Below, in pieces: positions 43,752 to 51,741 of a stretch of 64,000 nucleotides of DNA; position 1 is the first letter of the stretch; each line of letters begins with the position of its first letter. Under the pieces are notes generated by a model, which did not search any database, was not told the DNA's origin, and was given only the letters and a program-made list of their open reading frames with translations. Source of the stretch: Burkholderia sp. BCC0506 (GTDB taxonomy: Bacteria > Pseudomonadota > Gammaproteobacteria > Burkholderiales > Burkholderiaceae); contig NZ_CADFEN010000008.1 of the NCBI RefSeq assembly GCF_902833145.1, positions 248,001-312,000 on the forward strand, in the 5' to 3' direction. The position numbers and the translations under genes are program-made.

Positions 43752-45434
43752 TCACGCAGCGAGATGGGCCGCCGCGATATAGCCGAATGTCATCGCCGCC
43801 CCCAACGTCGCGCCGGCGCCGGGATAGGAATCGCCGAATGGCGACGCCGAACTGTTGCCGATCGCGTACAGGCCGGGGATGGGCGTCCCATCGGCCTGTT
43901 CCACCTGTGCGTTGGCATTGACGCGGATGCCACCCTTGCTGCCGATGTCGCCGATATAGATGCGGATGGCGTAAAACGGCGGTTTGTCGATCGAAACCAG
44001 GCTGGGGTTTGGGCTTGCCGACCGTTCGCCGGACATCATCTGGTCAAACAGGGAATCACCACGGCCGAATTGTGAGTCCTTGCCCGTCTTGGCCGCTTCG
44101 TTCATCTGCGTGACGACCGAGTTGAGCTGCTCGGATGGCAAGCCTGTCAGCGATGCCAATTCGGAGACCGTGTCCGCTTTGTAGATGAAGCGGTTCCACC
44201 ATTCACGCGGAATCGTTTTGTCCGACGCCATCGACGACGGAAGGAGGTTGCCGATGGGATAATTCGCGCGATAGCGGGAGTCGAAGATCATCCAATAGGG
44301 ATCGGAGCTGCGGCGGGTCGATCCTTCGGCAAGTACCTTGTTGCCGATGCGGTCGTAGGACGATGATTCGTTGACAAAGCGTTCACCATCCGAGCGAACG
44401 AGAATGCACCCGGGAGAACGGAACACCGGCCCCGGCACCATTGAATTGGGGACGTGCGGATCCGGCAGCACGGCGACCGGCGTCCACCAGAAATGTCCCA
44501 TCATCTCGGTGCCGGCACCAACGTCCTGCGCCGCCAGCAGACCGTCGCCAGTGTTCACGCCGGGCGCGATACTGTGGCCGGCACTAGTCGGGCGAAGCGC
44601 GTGCGTATCTCGTAGGGTCTGGTTATGCTCGAACCCACCCGCTGCGATAATGACACCCTTGGCGGCACGCACCGAGATTTCCCGTCCATCATTGTCGAAC
44701 GTCGCGCCGCTGACGCGGCCGCCGCTTTCGACCAGATCGGTCATGCGCATATTCAGCATCAGCGGAATACCGCGTTTTTTCATCGCGATCCGCAGGGCGC
44801 AGACAAGCGCTGCTCCCATTGTGACGCGACGATCGCGCCGCGTGATCCGGCGCCATGAAATATCTGTCCAGTAACGCGCGAACAGCTTGAGAATCGAAAA
44901 CTGCCAGCCGGACGGCTTTTCGATAAGCGCGTGCATGTCGGGCCAGTCAAGCGCGATCCGATGTCCCGCCTTCCATAGGTGGGAAGGTTCGCGCATTTCG
45001 AAAAACATCGGGCCGAGTGCTTTGCCGTCAAGCTTTTTCGGAGCAACGCTGCGGCCGAACATGCTGCCGTCGACTTCCATGAAATAGTCGGGGAACGTAT
45101 CCCCAACGATTCCGACACCAATCTCCTCGAGATACCGTGTCATGTTCGGCGCCGCAGCAAGGAAGGCGTCGATGCGATCTTCACGAACGTTGCCATTTGT
45201 AATGGCAACAAGATACTTCTTCGCCTTCTCGACACTGTCTTCGCCGTTCAGGAACTGGTGGTTCGGCGCCCAGATTTGCCCTCCCGACAGCGCCGACGTC
45301 CCGCCGAAATAATGCGTTTTCTCCATCACGACGCTTCTTTGGCCGAGATCGTGGGCGCGAATGGCGGCAAGCATGCCACCAGCTCCGGACCCCACGACAA
45401 GCACGTCGCAGTCGATGTGCCGTTTCGGTTCCAT
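43752..45434 (-). CDS. FAD-binding dehydrogenase, 3-ketosteroid-delta-1-dehydrogenase-like (KstD family)
   Basis: 560 residues from ATG 45434 (MEPKRHIDCDVLVVGSGAGGMLAAIRAHDLG), with AGGAG about ten bases upstream. FAD fold GSGAGG (about 15-20), YFGGTSALSGGQIWAPNH (the KstD-like GGTSAxSGGxxWxP segment), GVIIAAGGFEHN, and the C-terminal IPGLYAIGNSSASPFGDSYPGAGATLGAAMTFGYIAA. Such enzymes introduce a double bond alpha,beta to a ketone in steroids or alicyclic acids. Paired with the shorter flavoprotein gene; the true substrate is not known. Confidence 0.9.
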   Translation of the reverse strand: MEPKRHIDCDVLVVGSGAGGMLAAIRAHDLGQRSVVMEKTHYFGGTSALSGGQIWAPNHQFLNGEDSVEKAKKYLVAITNGNVREDRIDAFLAAAPNMTRYLEEIGVGIVGDTFPDYFMEVDGSMFGRSVAPKKLDGKALGPMFFEMREPSHLWKAGHRIALDWPDMHALIEKPSGWQFSILKLFARYWTDISWRRITRRDRRVTMGAALVCALRIAMKKRGIPLMLNMRMTDLVESGGRVSGATFDNDGREISVRAAKGVIIAAGGFEHNQTLRDTHALRPTSAGHSIAPGVNTGDGLLAAQDVGAGTEMMGHFWWTPVAVLPDPHVPNSMVPGPVFRSPGCILVRSDGERFVNESSSYDRIGNKVLAEGSTRRSSDPYWMIFDSRYRANYPIGNLLPSSMASDKTIPREWWNRFIYKADTVSELASLTGLPSEQLNSVVTQMNEAAKTGKDSQFGRGDSLFDQMMSGERSASPNPSLVSIDKPPFYAIRIYIGDIGSKGGIRVNANAQVEQADGTPIPGLYAIGNSSASPFGDSYPGAGATLGAAMTFGYIAAAHLAA

Positions 45435-45505
45435 GTTCAAGTCTCCTAATGTCATTATTGTGGTCGGACCGGCAAAGGTAGTTCACCCCGCGGCGGGGCA
45501 CATCG

Positions 45506-46441
45506 TCAGTCTCGACGACATGCGCGTCGAAGCGCCTGGCTAGCGTCGTCGAATGCTTTTCGAACTTCAGCTGCCAGATCGAAGAAGCCGCAAAAGCCGT
45601 GAATTAAGCTGGCGTACTCGTGATATTCAACTGGGACGTCAGCGTTGGTCAGCCGATCGGCATACATTCTGGCTTCGTCACGGAACATGTCATTGCCACC
45701 CACCGCAATGAAGGCGGGTGGCGAGCGGCGGAGGTCCTTACGAAGGAGGATCGAGATACGTGGGTCAGTCCGCTGACTGTCCAACTCGAGGTAATTCTGC
45801 ATGCAATTGCGGTGTAGCCCGATGGTGATCAGGTGGCCTTCGGCGAATTCGCTCCTTGACGCGGTATCGATGTCGACTTGGGTCATCGGGTAGAACAGCA
45901 GTTGCAGCGCACACTGTTTGCTTGGCTCGTCGCGCAATTCGGAAGCGACGAAGGCCGCCATATTCGCACCTGCAGACTCGCCGCCGACCGCGATCCGCTT
46001 GGGATCGACGCCTAGTTGTCGAGCATGGTCGAAGAGCCAAGACGTGCTGGCTAACGCGTCATCGTGCGCCGCTGGGAAACGATGCTCGGGAGCGAGGCGA
46101 TAAGCGACCAACAACACCTTGATGCCCGCACCCAATGCAAGACGTCGTCCGCTCTGATCGTGCGTATCAAGCCCGCCGACCATCCAGCCACCGCCATGAA
46201 AGTAGACGAGGCACGGCAGATCGTCCGTGTCGGCCGCGCTGCGGGCTGGTGACAACAAGCGGGCGTCCAGCCTGGTATCGCCGATTTCGATTCGAAAGTC
46301 TCTAGATTCGACTCCCGGGATCGGCGTCGGAGCAGATCGGAGGGCACGGAAGAACTGCCGCTGCTCATTGGCGTCCATGCCTTCGAGCGCGGGGCCAGCA
46401 TGGTATTTCTGAAGCATGGCGGCAAGATTCTGGTCGAGCAT
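45506..46441 (-). CDS. Alpha/beta hydrolase, hormone-sensitive-lipase (HSL) family esterase
   Basis: 311 residues. Oxyanion motif HGGG (about 82-85), nucleophile elbow GESAG (154-158, Ser156), catalytic Asp in VGGNDMFRDEARMYADRL and His in SLIHGFCGFF, the full HSL triad. No signal peptide; AAAGG before the ATG. It probably hydrolyses an ester or lactone in module B. The gene lies between the long flavoprotein gene and an SDR fragment, on the same strand. Confidence 0.93.
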   Translation of the reverse strand: MLDQNLAAMLQKYHAGPALEGMDANEQRQFFRALRSAPTPIPGVESRDFRIEIGDTRLDARLLSPARSAADTDDLPCLVYFHGGGWMVGGLDTHDQSGRRLALGAGIKVLLVAYRLAPEHRFPAAHDDALASTSWLFDHARQLGVDPKRIAVGGESAGANMAAFVASELRDEPSKQCALQLLFYPMTQVDIDTASRSEFAEGHLITIGLHRNCMQNYLELDSQRTDPRISILLRKDLRRSPPAFIAVGGNDMFRDEARMYADRLTNADVPVEYHEYASLIHGFCGFFDLAAEVRKAFDDASQALRRACRRD

Positions 46442-46492
46442 AACTGGGCCTTTCTGGTTCGCGCAGTCACCGGCGCGGATGGCTTAGGGTTT

Positions 46493-46625
46493 TCAGTACA
46501 TCACACGTCCGCTCGACACGTCGAAGGCGGCGCCGGTCGAGAAACTGCATCCCGAACTCAGCCGCCTGCCGATCATCGCGGTGATCTCCTCGACGACGGC
46601 AAGGACGGCAGCCAAAGTTCTTAAC
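46493..46625 (-). pseudogene. C-terminal fragment of a short-chain dehydrogenase
   Basis: A frame of about 40 codons ends AVVEEITAMIGRRLSSGCSF, then STGAAFDVSSGRVMY and a TGA at 46493. The pattern 'tTGAxFDVSxGRxxY' is the typical final strand of an SDR, but no Rossmann motif or Tyr/Lys pair is in frame upstream; the sequence to the right reads into the next gene. It is most likely the tail of a lost SDR gene of module B. The call rests on about 20 recognisable residues. Confidence 0.4.
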
Positions 46626-46727
46626 AGGATGTAGCGGTCTTTGACCTTGGTCGCTTCGGACGGCCGCGCTTGCTTCCATTTCTTTGCGAAGGTGCGGCGC
46701 GTCGGCGTACCGGTGATTTCGCTGCGG

Positions 46728-47642
46728 TCAGGCGATCTGGGTTAAGAGGGTGCCAAGGCCGGCGACCTCGATCCGGATTTTGTCGCCCGTTGATATGAAA
46801 CGGCCGTTTTCGGCTCCCACACCCGCTGGAGTTCCGGTGATCAGGACGTCGCCAGGAAAGAGGTCGAATAGGCTGCTGAGGAACGCGATCTGCTCGGCGA
46901 TAGAATAGATGTGGTTCTTCGTGTTCGAGTCTTGCCGCAATTCGTCGTTGACCCAGGTCTTGATGGCAAGATCCTCGGGATCGGCGATATATTCCGCCGG
47001 TGTCAAGAACGGGCCGACAGGGCAAGATTTCGGGAAGACCTTCGCGCCCATCCAGTCGGCCCGAAATGGAGAGCTCACGTCCTCCTGTCGCCGAATCAGT
47101 CGATCGCGTGCCGACAGATCGTTGGCGCAACTGTAGCCGGCGACATAAGAAAGGGCGTCCGCTTCGCGGACGTTACGCGCGCGCCGACCGATAATGACTG
47201 CGAGTTCCGCCTCGAAATCCAGCTTCTGCACGCCACCGGGATAATCGACGTACTCGCCGTGTCCCGCCAAGCCGGTGCGGCCCGGAATCATGAAGAAGAA
47301 CGGCGGAGCGCCGCTAGCGCGGGGATCATTCACGGTGATATTCATCACTTTCGCCATCGCTTCGACGTGATCGCGATAATTCGCCCCGCAGGCGTAAATT
47401 GTAGCGGCGTTCAGGGTGGGCGCGACAAGACGCGTCACGCCGAGGTCGATCGCCTCCGGCATTTCGTCGCCGTCCGCGATCCGGCGGGCCAGTGCCTTCA
47501 TTCGTTCGTGCTGCACGTCAACGTCGGTCAGGTAGGCTTCCAGGGTGCAATCCGGCAGGTGGTAGGCCTGATCGGCAACCACGATTCCGAGTTCCGGCGA
47601 TCCAGACGAGGGCAGAAATTGAAAGAGCTTGTAAGATGCCAC
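46728..47642 (-). CDS. Fumarylacetoacetate hydrolase (FAH)-family protein
   Basis: 304 residues. The family core is well kept: LVAPTLNAATIYACGANYRDHVEAM, then PPFFFMIPGR, KLDFEAELAVIIGRRARNV (metal-binding Glu residues), YSCANDLSARD (metal Asp), GAKVFPKSCPVGPFLTP, and DVLITGTPAGVG. FAH-family enzymes cleave C-C bonds of 2,4-dioxo acids, decarboxylate or hydrate ring-fission products. It starts 15 bases after the amidohydrolase gene and is in the same operon. Its presence with the flavoproteins suggests ring cleavage in module B. Confidence 0.93.
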   Translation of the reverse strand: MASYKLFQFLPSSGSPELGIVVADQAYHLPDCTLEAYLTDVDVQHERMKALARRIADGDEMPEAIDLGVTRLVAPTLNAATIYACGANYRDHVEAMAKVMNITVNDPRASGAPPFFFMIPGRTGLAGHGEYVDYPGGVQKLDFEAELAVIIGRRARNVREADALSYVAGYSCANDLSARDRLIRRQEDVSSPFRADWMGAKVFPKSCPVGPFLTPAEYIADPEDLAIKTWVNDELRQDSNTKNHIYSIAEQIAFLSSLFDLFPGDVLITGTPAGVGAENGRFISTGDKIRIEVAGLGTLLTQIA

Positions 47643-47657
47643 GAAATAACTCCCGAA

Positions 47658-48926
47658 CTAGCGCGCCGTAGAATCAGCACTGGAGTGCTGTGCCTGAAAT
47701 TCCTTGTGGAACTTGCCGTCCTTCATCACCGCGAGAATGTTGCTCTTATCCTGAAGCAGGGTGACATCCTGCGTGACATCGCCTTTCACTAGCACAATGT
47801 CGGCGAGATAACCCGGCTTAATCATTCCAAGCTCATCGCCCATGTCCATCAACTGGCCGCCCAACTTCGTTGCGGCGACGAGCGCTTCAATGGGAGTGAA
47901 ACCCATCTGCTTTACAAAAATGTCGAGATCGCGGGCGTTCCAGCCGTGCGGATTGAAGGGGAAGCCATAGTCGCCGAAGGGCAGGACTCGGATCCCGCGC
48001 CGGCGCATTTCGGGGATCAGTTGCCGATGGCGCTCGATCACGTTCCGTGCGTCGGCCTTCTGCTCGGTGAGATCCATCCCAGGCGGTGGCGTGAAGTCCA
48101 GCAGGGCCTGAAGCACGCCGATCGCCGGTGCCACGAAGATATCGTCCTTGCGCTCCTCAAGCAGATCCAGCGCTTCTTCGTCCGCGTGGGTGCAATGGTA
48201 AAGAACGCGGAAGCCGTGGCGCGCGCCGAGCTTGACGGCTTCGGCAGCATGCGCGTGTCCGTTCAGCCAAATTCCAGATTCGACCGCTTGCTCATGCGCG
48301 GCTTGAAGCTCCTCGTCCCGATATTGCAACTCGAACGATGCACCGGGGCGCAGCTGGCTTTCGCCCGACAGCAGGAACTTCACGGACTTGGCACCGAACT
48401 CCGCGCACTCCTTGATGAACGCCCGTACCTCTTCCGGGCCGCCAAGTTGATGCTCGGACTTGCCGGGATTGAAGGTGTTATCTTCCCCCGCGGGTGGTTC
48501 CTTTTCGATTGACGAGGGAATGAAGCGCGGACCGGGCAGGCCACCGCTTTCAATTTGATCGGCAAGATAGATTTCGAGCCGCTGGCTCATCGCGCCGGCC
48601 GAATAGGCGCTAGTAATGCCATGGTCGAGCAGTATCCGCGCGTTGCGCGCAGCGGTCAGCGCGAGCGCTTCGGGCGGCATCGCCATTTCCCTGACAGGAC
48701 GTTCGACCGAGCTGGGCCACGTAAGGTGAGCGTGCGCTTCCACCATCCCGGGCATCAGGGTCGCGCCCTCGCCATCGATCACATGCGCATCGGCCTGATT
48801 GCCTGCGCCGTTCATCGAGCCGCCAGGCGTGACGGAAACGATGCGGTTCTCCTTGACGGACACCTCGCCGGCGAACGGCGGTGATCCCGTGCCATCAAAG
48901 ATTCGGACGTTTTTAAATATGATCAT
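47658..48926 (-). CDS. Metal-dependent amidohydrolase (imidazolonepropionase/Xaa-Pro dipeptidase-like)
   Basis: 422 residues from ATG 48926 (MIIFKNVRIFDGTGSPPFAG), GGA upstream; further upstream codons lack a ribosome site. Amidohydrolase_1 fold: VEAHAHLTW gives the HxH metal pair (His65, His67), KSVKFLLSGE carries the carboxylated-Lys candidate, WLNGHAHAAEAVKLGARHGFRVLYHCTHADEE holds two further His ligands, and FGDYGFPFNPHGWN the final Asp. The C-terminal PGYLADIVLVKGDVTQDVTLLQDKSNILAVMKDGK is typical. First gene of the module B operon, divergent from the TetR gene at 49339. Confidence 0.9.
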   Translation of the reverse strand: MIIFKNVRIFDGTGSPPFAGEVSVKENRIVSVTPGGSMNGAGNQADAHVIDGEGATLMPGMVEAHAHLTWPSSVERPVREMAMPPEALALTAARNARILLDHGITSAYSAGAMSQRLEIYLADQIESGGLPGPRFIPSSIEKEPPAGEDNTFNPGKSEHQLGGPEEVRAFIKECAEFGAKSVKFLLSGESQLRPGASFELQYRDEELQAAHEQAVESGIWLNGHAHAAEAVKLGARHGFRVLYHCTHADEEALDLLEERKDDIFVAPAIGVLQALLDFTPPPGMDLTEQKADARNVIERHRQLIPEMRRRGIRVLPFGDYGFPFNPHGWNARDLDIFVKQMGFTPIEALVAATKLGGQLMDMGDELGMIKPGYLADIVLVKGDVTQDVTLLQDKSNILAVMKDGKFHKEFQAQHSSADSTAR

Positions 48927-49338
48927 AATGTTTCCATAAGTAATACTAAACGTTTGAAAGCGATTATTAGGGTGCCCACACCCGTTATCTAACAAGTCAT
49001 ACGTCCGATGCCATACTTGGCGGAGTCGCTCGCGCGACTCACAAGAGGCGTTCGAACAGTTGCGTATCTCCGACGGTCGCAATCATTGTCGAACAACCGT
49101 CAAAGTCGTCGCCCGTTCGCTTTTTCGTCGGCCGGTTCACGATCGGCCTACCACCTGCGGCAGTCGGACGGCCGTCACATGAGGCGGAGCCGGAGCCTGT
49201 GCTGAGTGTGCGAAGCAGTGCATCAAGTGCGCGCGGAACTTTGACAATCGTCAAAGTTTTGGCGTTTGGTGTCAAGGTCGCGTCACTTGGGATTTTCCCT
49301 ACCGATGGAAGAGCGGATGACAGCCTTAAAATTCGAAA
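48927..49338. other. Divergent promoter region of module B
   Basis: 412 bases between the amidohydrolase and TetR starts, with no supported gene. It must hold both promoters. The only clear structure is the 22-bp palindrome at 49237-49258; it is 81 bases before the TetR start and about 310 from the amidohydrolase start. Confidence 0.6.
49237..49258. promoter_or_regulatory. 22-bp TetR operator
   Basis: Perfect palindrome AACTTTGAC-N4-GTCAAAGTT in the divergent region of module B. Its length and symmetry fit a TetR dimer site. Confidence 0.7.
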
Positions 49339-50037
49339 ATGGCAACTCACATCAAAAAGCCCGCACCACGTGATGGGGCGGCGTTTCGGCAGTCGATCCG
49401 GCGGACGGCACTCGACGTCTTTTCAACTTACGGCTTCGACGCCACGAGCATGCGCCAGCTTGCGGCCGCTGCAGGCATGGACGTAGGCCATCTCTCGTAC
49501 TACTACCCTGCGAAGGAGGCCCTGTGGCGTGATGTGCTGACGGAGTGCTCCCGCGACTATGAGCAGCACGTGGAGTCCGCGCTAGCAGCGGCGGTCGATT
49601 CGAAGACGGCAACCGAACGTGCCGCTATCGTGCTGCCCAGCCTCCTCGGCTTCATGGCCGACAATCCGAAGCTCTCGCGATTGATGATGCAGGAGTTCTC
49701 CATTAATTCGGCCCGCCACGACTGGGTCGTGGACACCATGGCGAAGCGGGTGTTCCTGCGGTTACAACCATTATTCGACGGCCTCAGGTCCGAAGGCGTC
49801 CTCGTCGATATCGATCCGACAGCCGCCTACTTTGCGCTAATCGCCGGAGCAGTTGCATTTTTCGCTTCAACGGACGAGTTCGGCCGGATATCGGGCTACG
49901 GCGTTCCAGATGCCGAACAGAAGAAGGAGGTGATTGCCTTTTTGTGTCGGGGTTTTCTCGCCACGACGGGGACGCCGTCAGGCAAGCGAGAGTCAGTCGA
50001 GAAAGCATCGCGCGGACAGAAGAAGCAGTCGACCTAG
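49339..50037 (+). CDS. TetR-family transcriptional regulator of module B
   Basis: 232 residues. HTH at about 36-60 (ATSMRQLAAAAGMDVGHLSYYYPAKEALWRDVL), an unusual DVGHLSYYYPAKE recognition helix but clearly TetR. The effector domain is the TetR_C type with ADNPKLSRLMMQEFSINSARHDWVVD. The C-terminus is very basic (GKRESVEKASRGQKKQST). It stands divergent from the amidohydrolase - FAH - esterase - flavoprotein unit and has a palindrome before it, so is the likely repressor of module B. Confidence 0.92.
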   Translation: MATHIKKPAPRDGAAFRQSIRRTALDVFSTYGFDATSMRQLAAAAGMDVGHLSYYYPAKEALWRDVLTECSRDYEQHVESALAAAVDSKTATERAAIVLPSLLGFMADNPKLSRLMMQEFSINSARHDWVVDTMAKRVFLRLQPLFDGLRSEGVLVDIDPTAAYFALIAGAVAFFASTDEFGRISGYGVPDAEQKKEVIAFLCRGFLATTGTPSGKRESVEKASRGQKKQST

Positions 50038-50523
50038 GCCCAAACCGCGCATCTCGGATGTGCGATTGGCGACCGTCAGGAAGGCCGGCGCAGACCGAAG
50101 GCGCCGGTTGCAAAGCCAACGGGATCGCTCTATTTCGTTACTTCAATTGGCTGTTCCAGTGTATTCCCTTAGCGGGGTAATCGTCGGGATCGTGCAAAAA
50201 TGGCGATTTGATCTTGAAAGCGCTTATCAATCAATTGGTTACATCGTCGTAACGTGAACGAAGGCCGTCGGAGCGCGAAGCCTTGCTGCATGCGCCTCTG
50301 CGAGTGGGTGCCACCAGATTTGGCTCGATCCGGACGATTACGCCTGGCGGCCCGAACACAACTTTAGTTGTGTGAGCGCGAAGAGCGGAAGAAGAGCGCA
50401 AGCGGCATGACCAGTGATGGACAGATAACGCACAGTTTCGGCGGCATTGCTGACCGTATCGGGCCTGTTCTAAGCGGACCTGCTCGCGGCAGTGGTCGGT
50501 GGTCGGGCTTTCCGCCTGACCGC
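50038..50523. other. Non-coding or decayed stretch at the right of module B
   Basis: 486 bases in which I see no convincing gene on either strand. An 18-bp palindrome, ACACAACT-TT-AGTTGTGT, is at 50356-50373 and could be a regulator site or part of a lost terminator. The GC content falls locally. Confidence 0.5.
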
Positions 50524-50760
50524 TCACTGCACCGCGTGCTCCCTCATGACGGCGTCGCGATACACACGAGCGACGAGCGTCCCGGTCCTCTCGATATGCC
50601 GCTCGACTGTGCCTTCCTCAAGGCAGTGCAACACATCGAGCGTACTGTCGCCGCAGACATTGCAGTCTCGCCGCGCCAGTTCGAGTTCCTTCGTCATTCC
50701 TTTCCTGGTCAACTCGGCAGAGAGCCACTCGAACGCGGTTGCGCCGTCCGTCGGTCGCAT
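50524..50760 (-). CDS. Hypothetical 78-residue protein, possibly the displaced tail of the HEAGH gene
   Basis: Reads MRPTDGATAFEWLSAELTRK, then GMTKELELARRDCNVCGDST and a C-terminus ending REHAVQ. The frame is open for some 20 codons upstream of this ATG and overlaps the end of the HEAGH gene in another frame. The composition looks genuinely coding (amphipathic helices, a CNVCGD pair of cysteines). Either a small coupled gene or the true C-terminus of the upstream gene after a frameshift near 50780. Not recognised. Confidence 0.45.
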   Translation of the reverse strand: MRPTDGATAFEWLSAELTRKGMTKELELARRDCNVCGDSTLDVLHCLEEGTVERHIERTGTLVARVYRDAVMREHAVQ

Positions 50761-51167
50761 GTAGCGGGGCAGTGCCCGCCCATGAGCGCGAGGTCGGAGG
50801 CCGATGCCTCTCCAAAGGAAATTCTGCAAAACAGGGGATCTGCCATAGCGCCAGTATCATCTGTCTCGCCGCTCAGGATTTCCTCGGCCAACATGCCGGC
50901 CATGCCGACGAGCATCTTCCAGTTCGCAGGTAGCTCGGGAGCGGCAAACCCATGGTTCAGCGCCACCTTGCGCATCACCTCAGGACAGGTGCGAGGACGA
51001 AACTGGCCCAGCCATGAGCTCTCGTCTGGATTGCCGCTCTCGTTTTTCCACACAACTGCGTCGCCAGCGCCGCCGAAGCGTTCGTAAAGCATCTTGTGGC
51101 CCGCTTCGTGGTACGCGGTGTTTCGGAGCTCTCTGGCAGCTATCTGCTCTTCCGAAAAATCGATCAT
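50709..51167 (-). CDS. Small HEAGH zincin-like protein (M41/FtsH-peptidase-like), perhaps frameshifted
   Basis: 152 residues from ATG 51167 (MIDFSEEQIAARELRNTAYHEAGHKMLYERFGG). HEAGH at 20-24 is the HExxH zinc motif, and WKMLVGMAGMLAEEILSGE (about 83-101) matches the downstream helix of FtsH-type peptidases, which supplies the third acidic ligand. There is no ATPase domain, so it is a free-standing peptidase-like domain of the sort found on mobile islands. The last 20 or so residues (TCDRRTAQPRSSGSLPS) look like out-of-frame sequence, whereas the next frame over reads naturally. No clear ribosome site. Function unknown. Confidence 0.5.
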   Translation of the reverse strand: MIDFSEEQIAARELRNTAYHEAGHKMLYERFGGAGDAVVWKNESGNPDESSWLGQFRPRTCPEVMRKVALNHGFAAPELPANWKMLVGMAGMLAEEILSGETDDTGAMADPLFCRISFGEASASDLALMGGHCPATCDRRTAQPRSSGSLPS

Positions 51168-51741
51168 GTTCGTTGGACGTTGTCGATGCCGTTGCGAGTC
51201 CCGCCGGTCGGCGGTCGCACAGGCGCGCGTTGCCTGCAAATGAGTGTAGGTTCGCCGAAGCGGCATGATTTGCCCAAAGTCGAGCAAATCGGCTTTGCCA
51301 CCTTGTTCTCGCATCGGCGAGACCCGACAGCGGTTACGCCGATTTCCAGTGTCGTTCTCCCGCCAGCCGTGCGGACCGCTGACGACGCGGCGTCCGGAAG
51401 AGCCGGTTCGATCTCCCATTGGATGGCCTATTGACTTGCGCGTAGAAATGCGCGGGGGCTTCTCGGTCAAGGCAAAAAGCCGTTTTCGATTAGATACGGA
51501 TACGCCATGTACCACGGGCGTACCGGGCCCGCACCGGATGCCGGTATCCGCATCTAATCGAAAGTCGTATCCATATCTAATCGAAAGCTACAGAGCCGGA
51601 CCGAAGCTCCGTACTAACCCTGATTAAAAACACTTATCGCGGTGAAAAATTCCGCATCTTATTGAACCGATATCGGCTGGATATAGTGGCTCGCTTTCCC
51701 GCACGCACCACCGGCGTGCGCAAAACGGCAGGAGCCTCTCG
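51168..51741. other. Right edge of the island: non-coding, repeat-bearing
   Basis: 574 bases with no supported gene. The 51483-51587 part holds three copies of the 22-bp repeat; beyond about 51592 the sequence is the AT-rich promoter region of the host-like M20 gene (poly-A tracts at 51626-51655). Confidence 0.6.
51483..51587. repeat. Right repeat cluster (three copies of the 22-bp repeat)
   Basis: Copy e at 51483-51504 (plus direction, TTTTCGATTAGATACGGATA). Copies f and g, reversed, at 51543-51564 and 51566-51587, each ending ATCTAATCGAAAG and separated by one base, mirroring the one-base gap of the left pair. Confidence 0.8.

Larger units (their letters stand above)
32209..51592. mobile_element. 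Genomic island / decayed transposon bounded by clusters of 22-bp repeats
   Basis: About 19.4 kb of lower-GC sequence between two host-like genes. Copies of a 22-bp repeat with core TTTCGATTAGATNNGGATA lie at 32211, 32249, 32272, 32395 (left) and 51483, 51543, 51566 (right); most left copies face the opposite way to the two outer right copies, as repeated transposase-binding sites do. A truncated Mu/TniA/TnsB-like transposase end and an IS66 remnant lie just inside the left edge. The limits proposed here start TGTA and end TACA, flanked by AAGCC and GAGCC (4 of 5 equal); the exact ends are tentative. Confidence 0.55.

Noticed and set aside
50356-50373. Palindrome ACACAACT-TT-AGTTGTGT as a recombination site
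   Set aside because: It is isolated, without a second copy or recombinase nearby; more likely a regulator site or chance.
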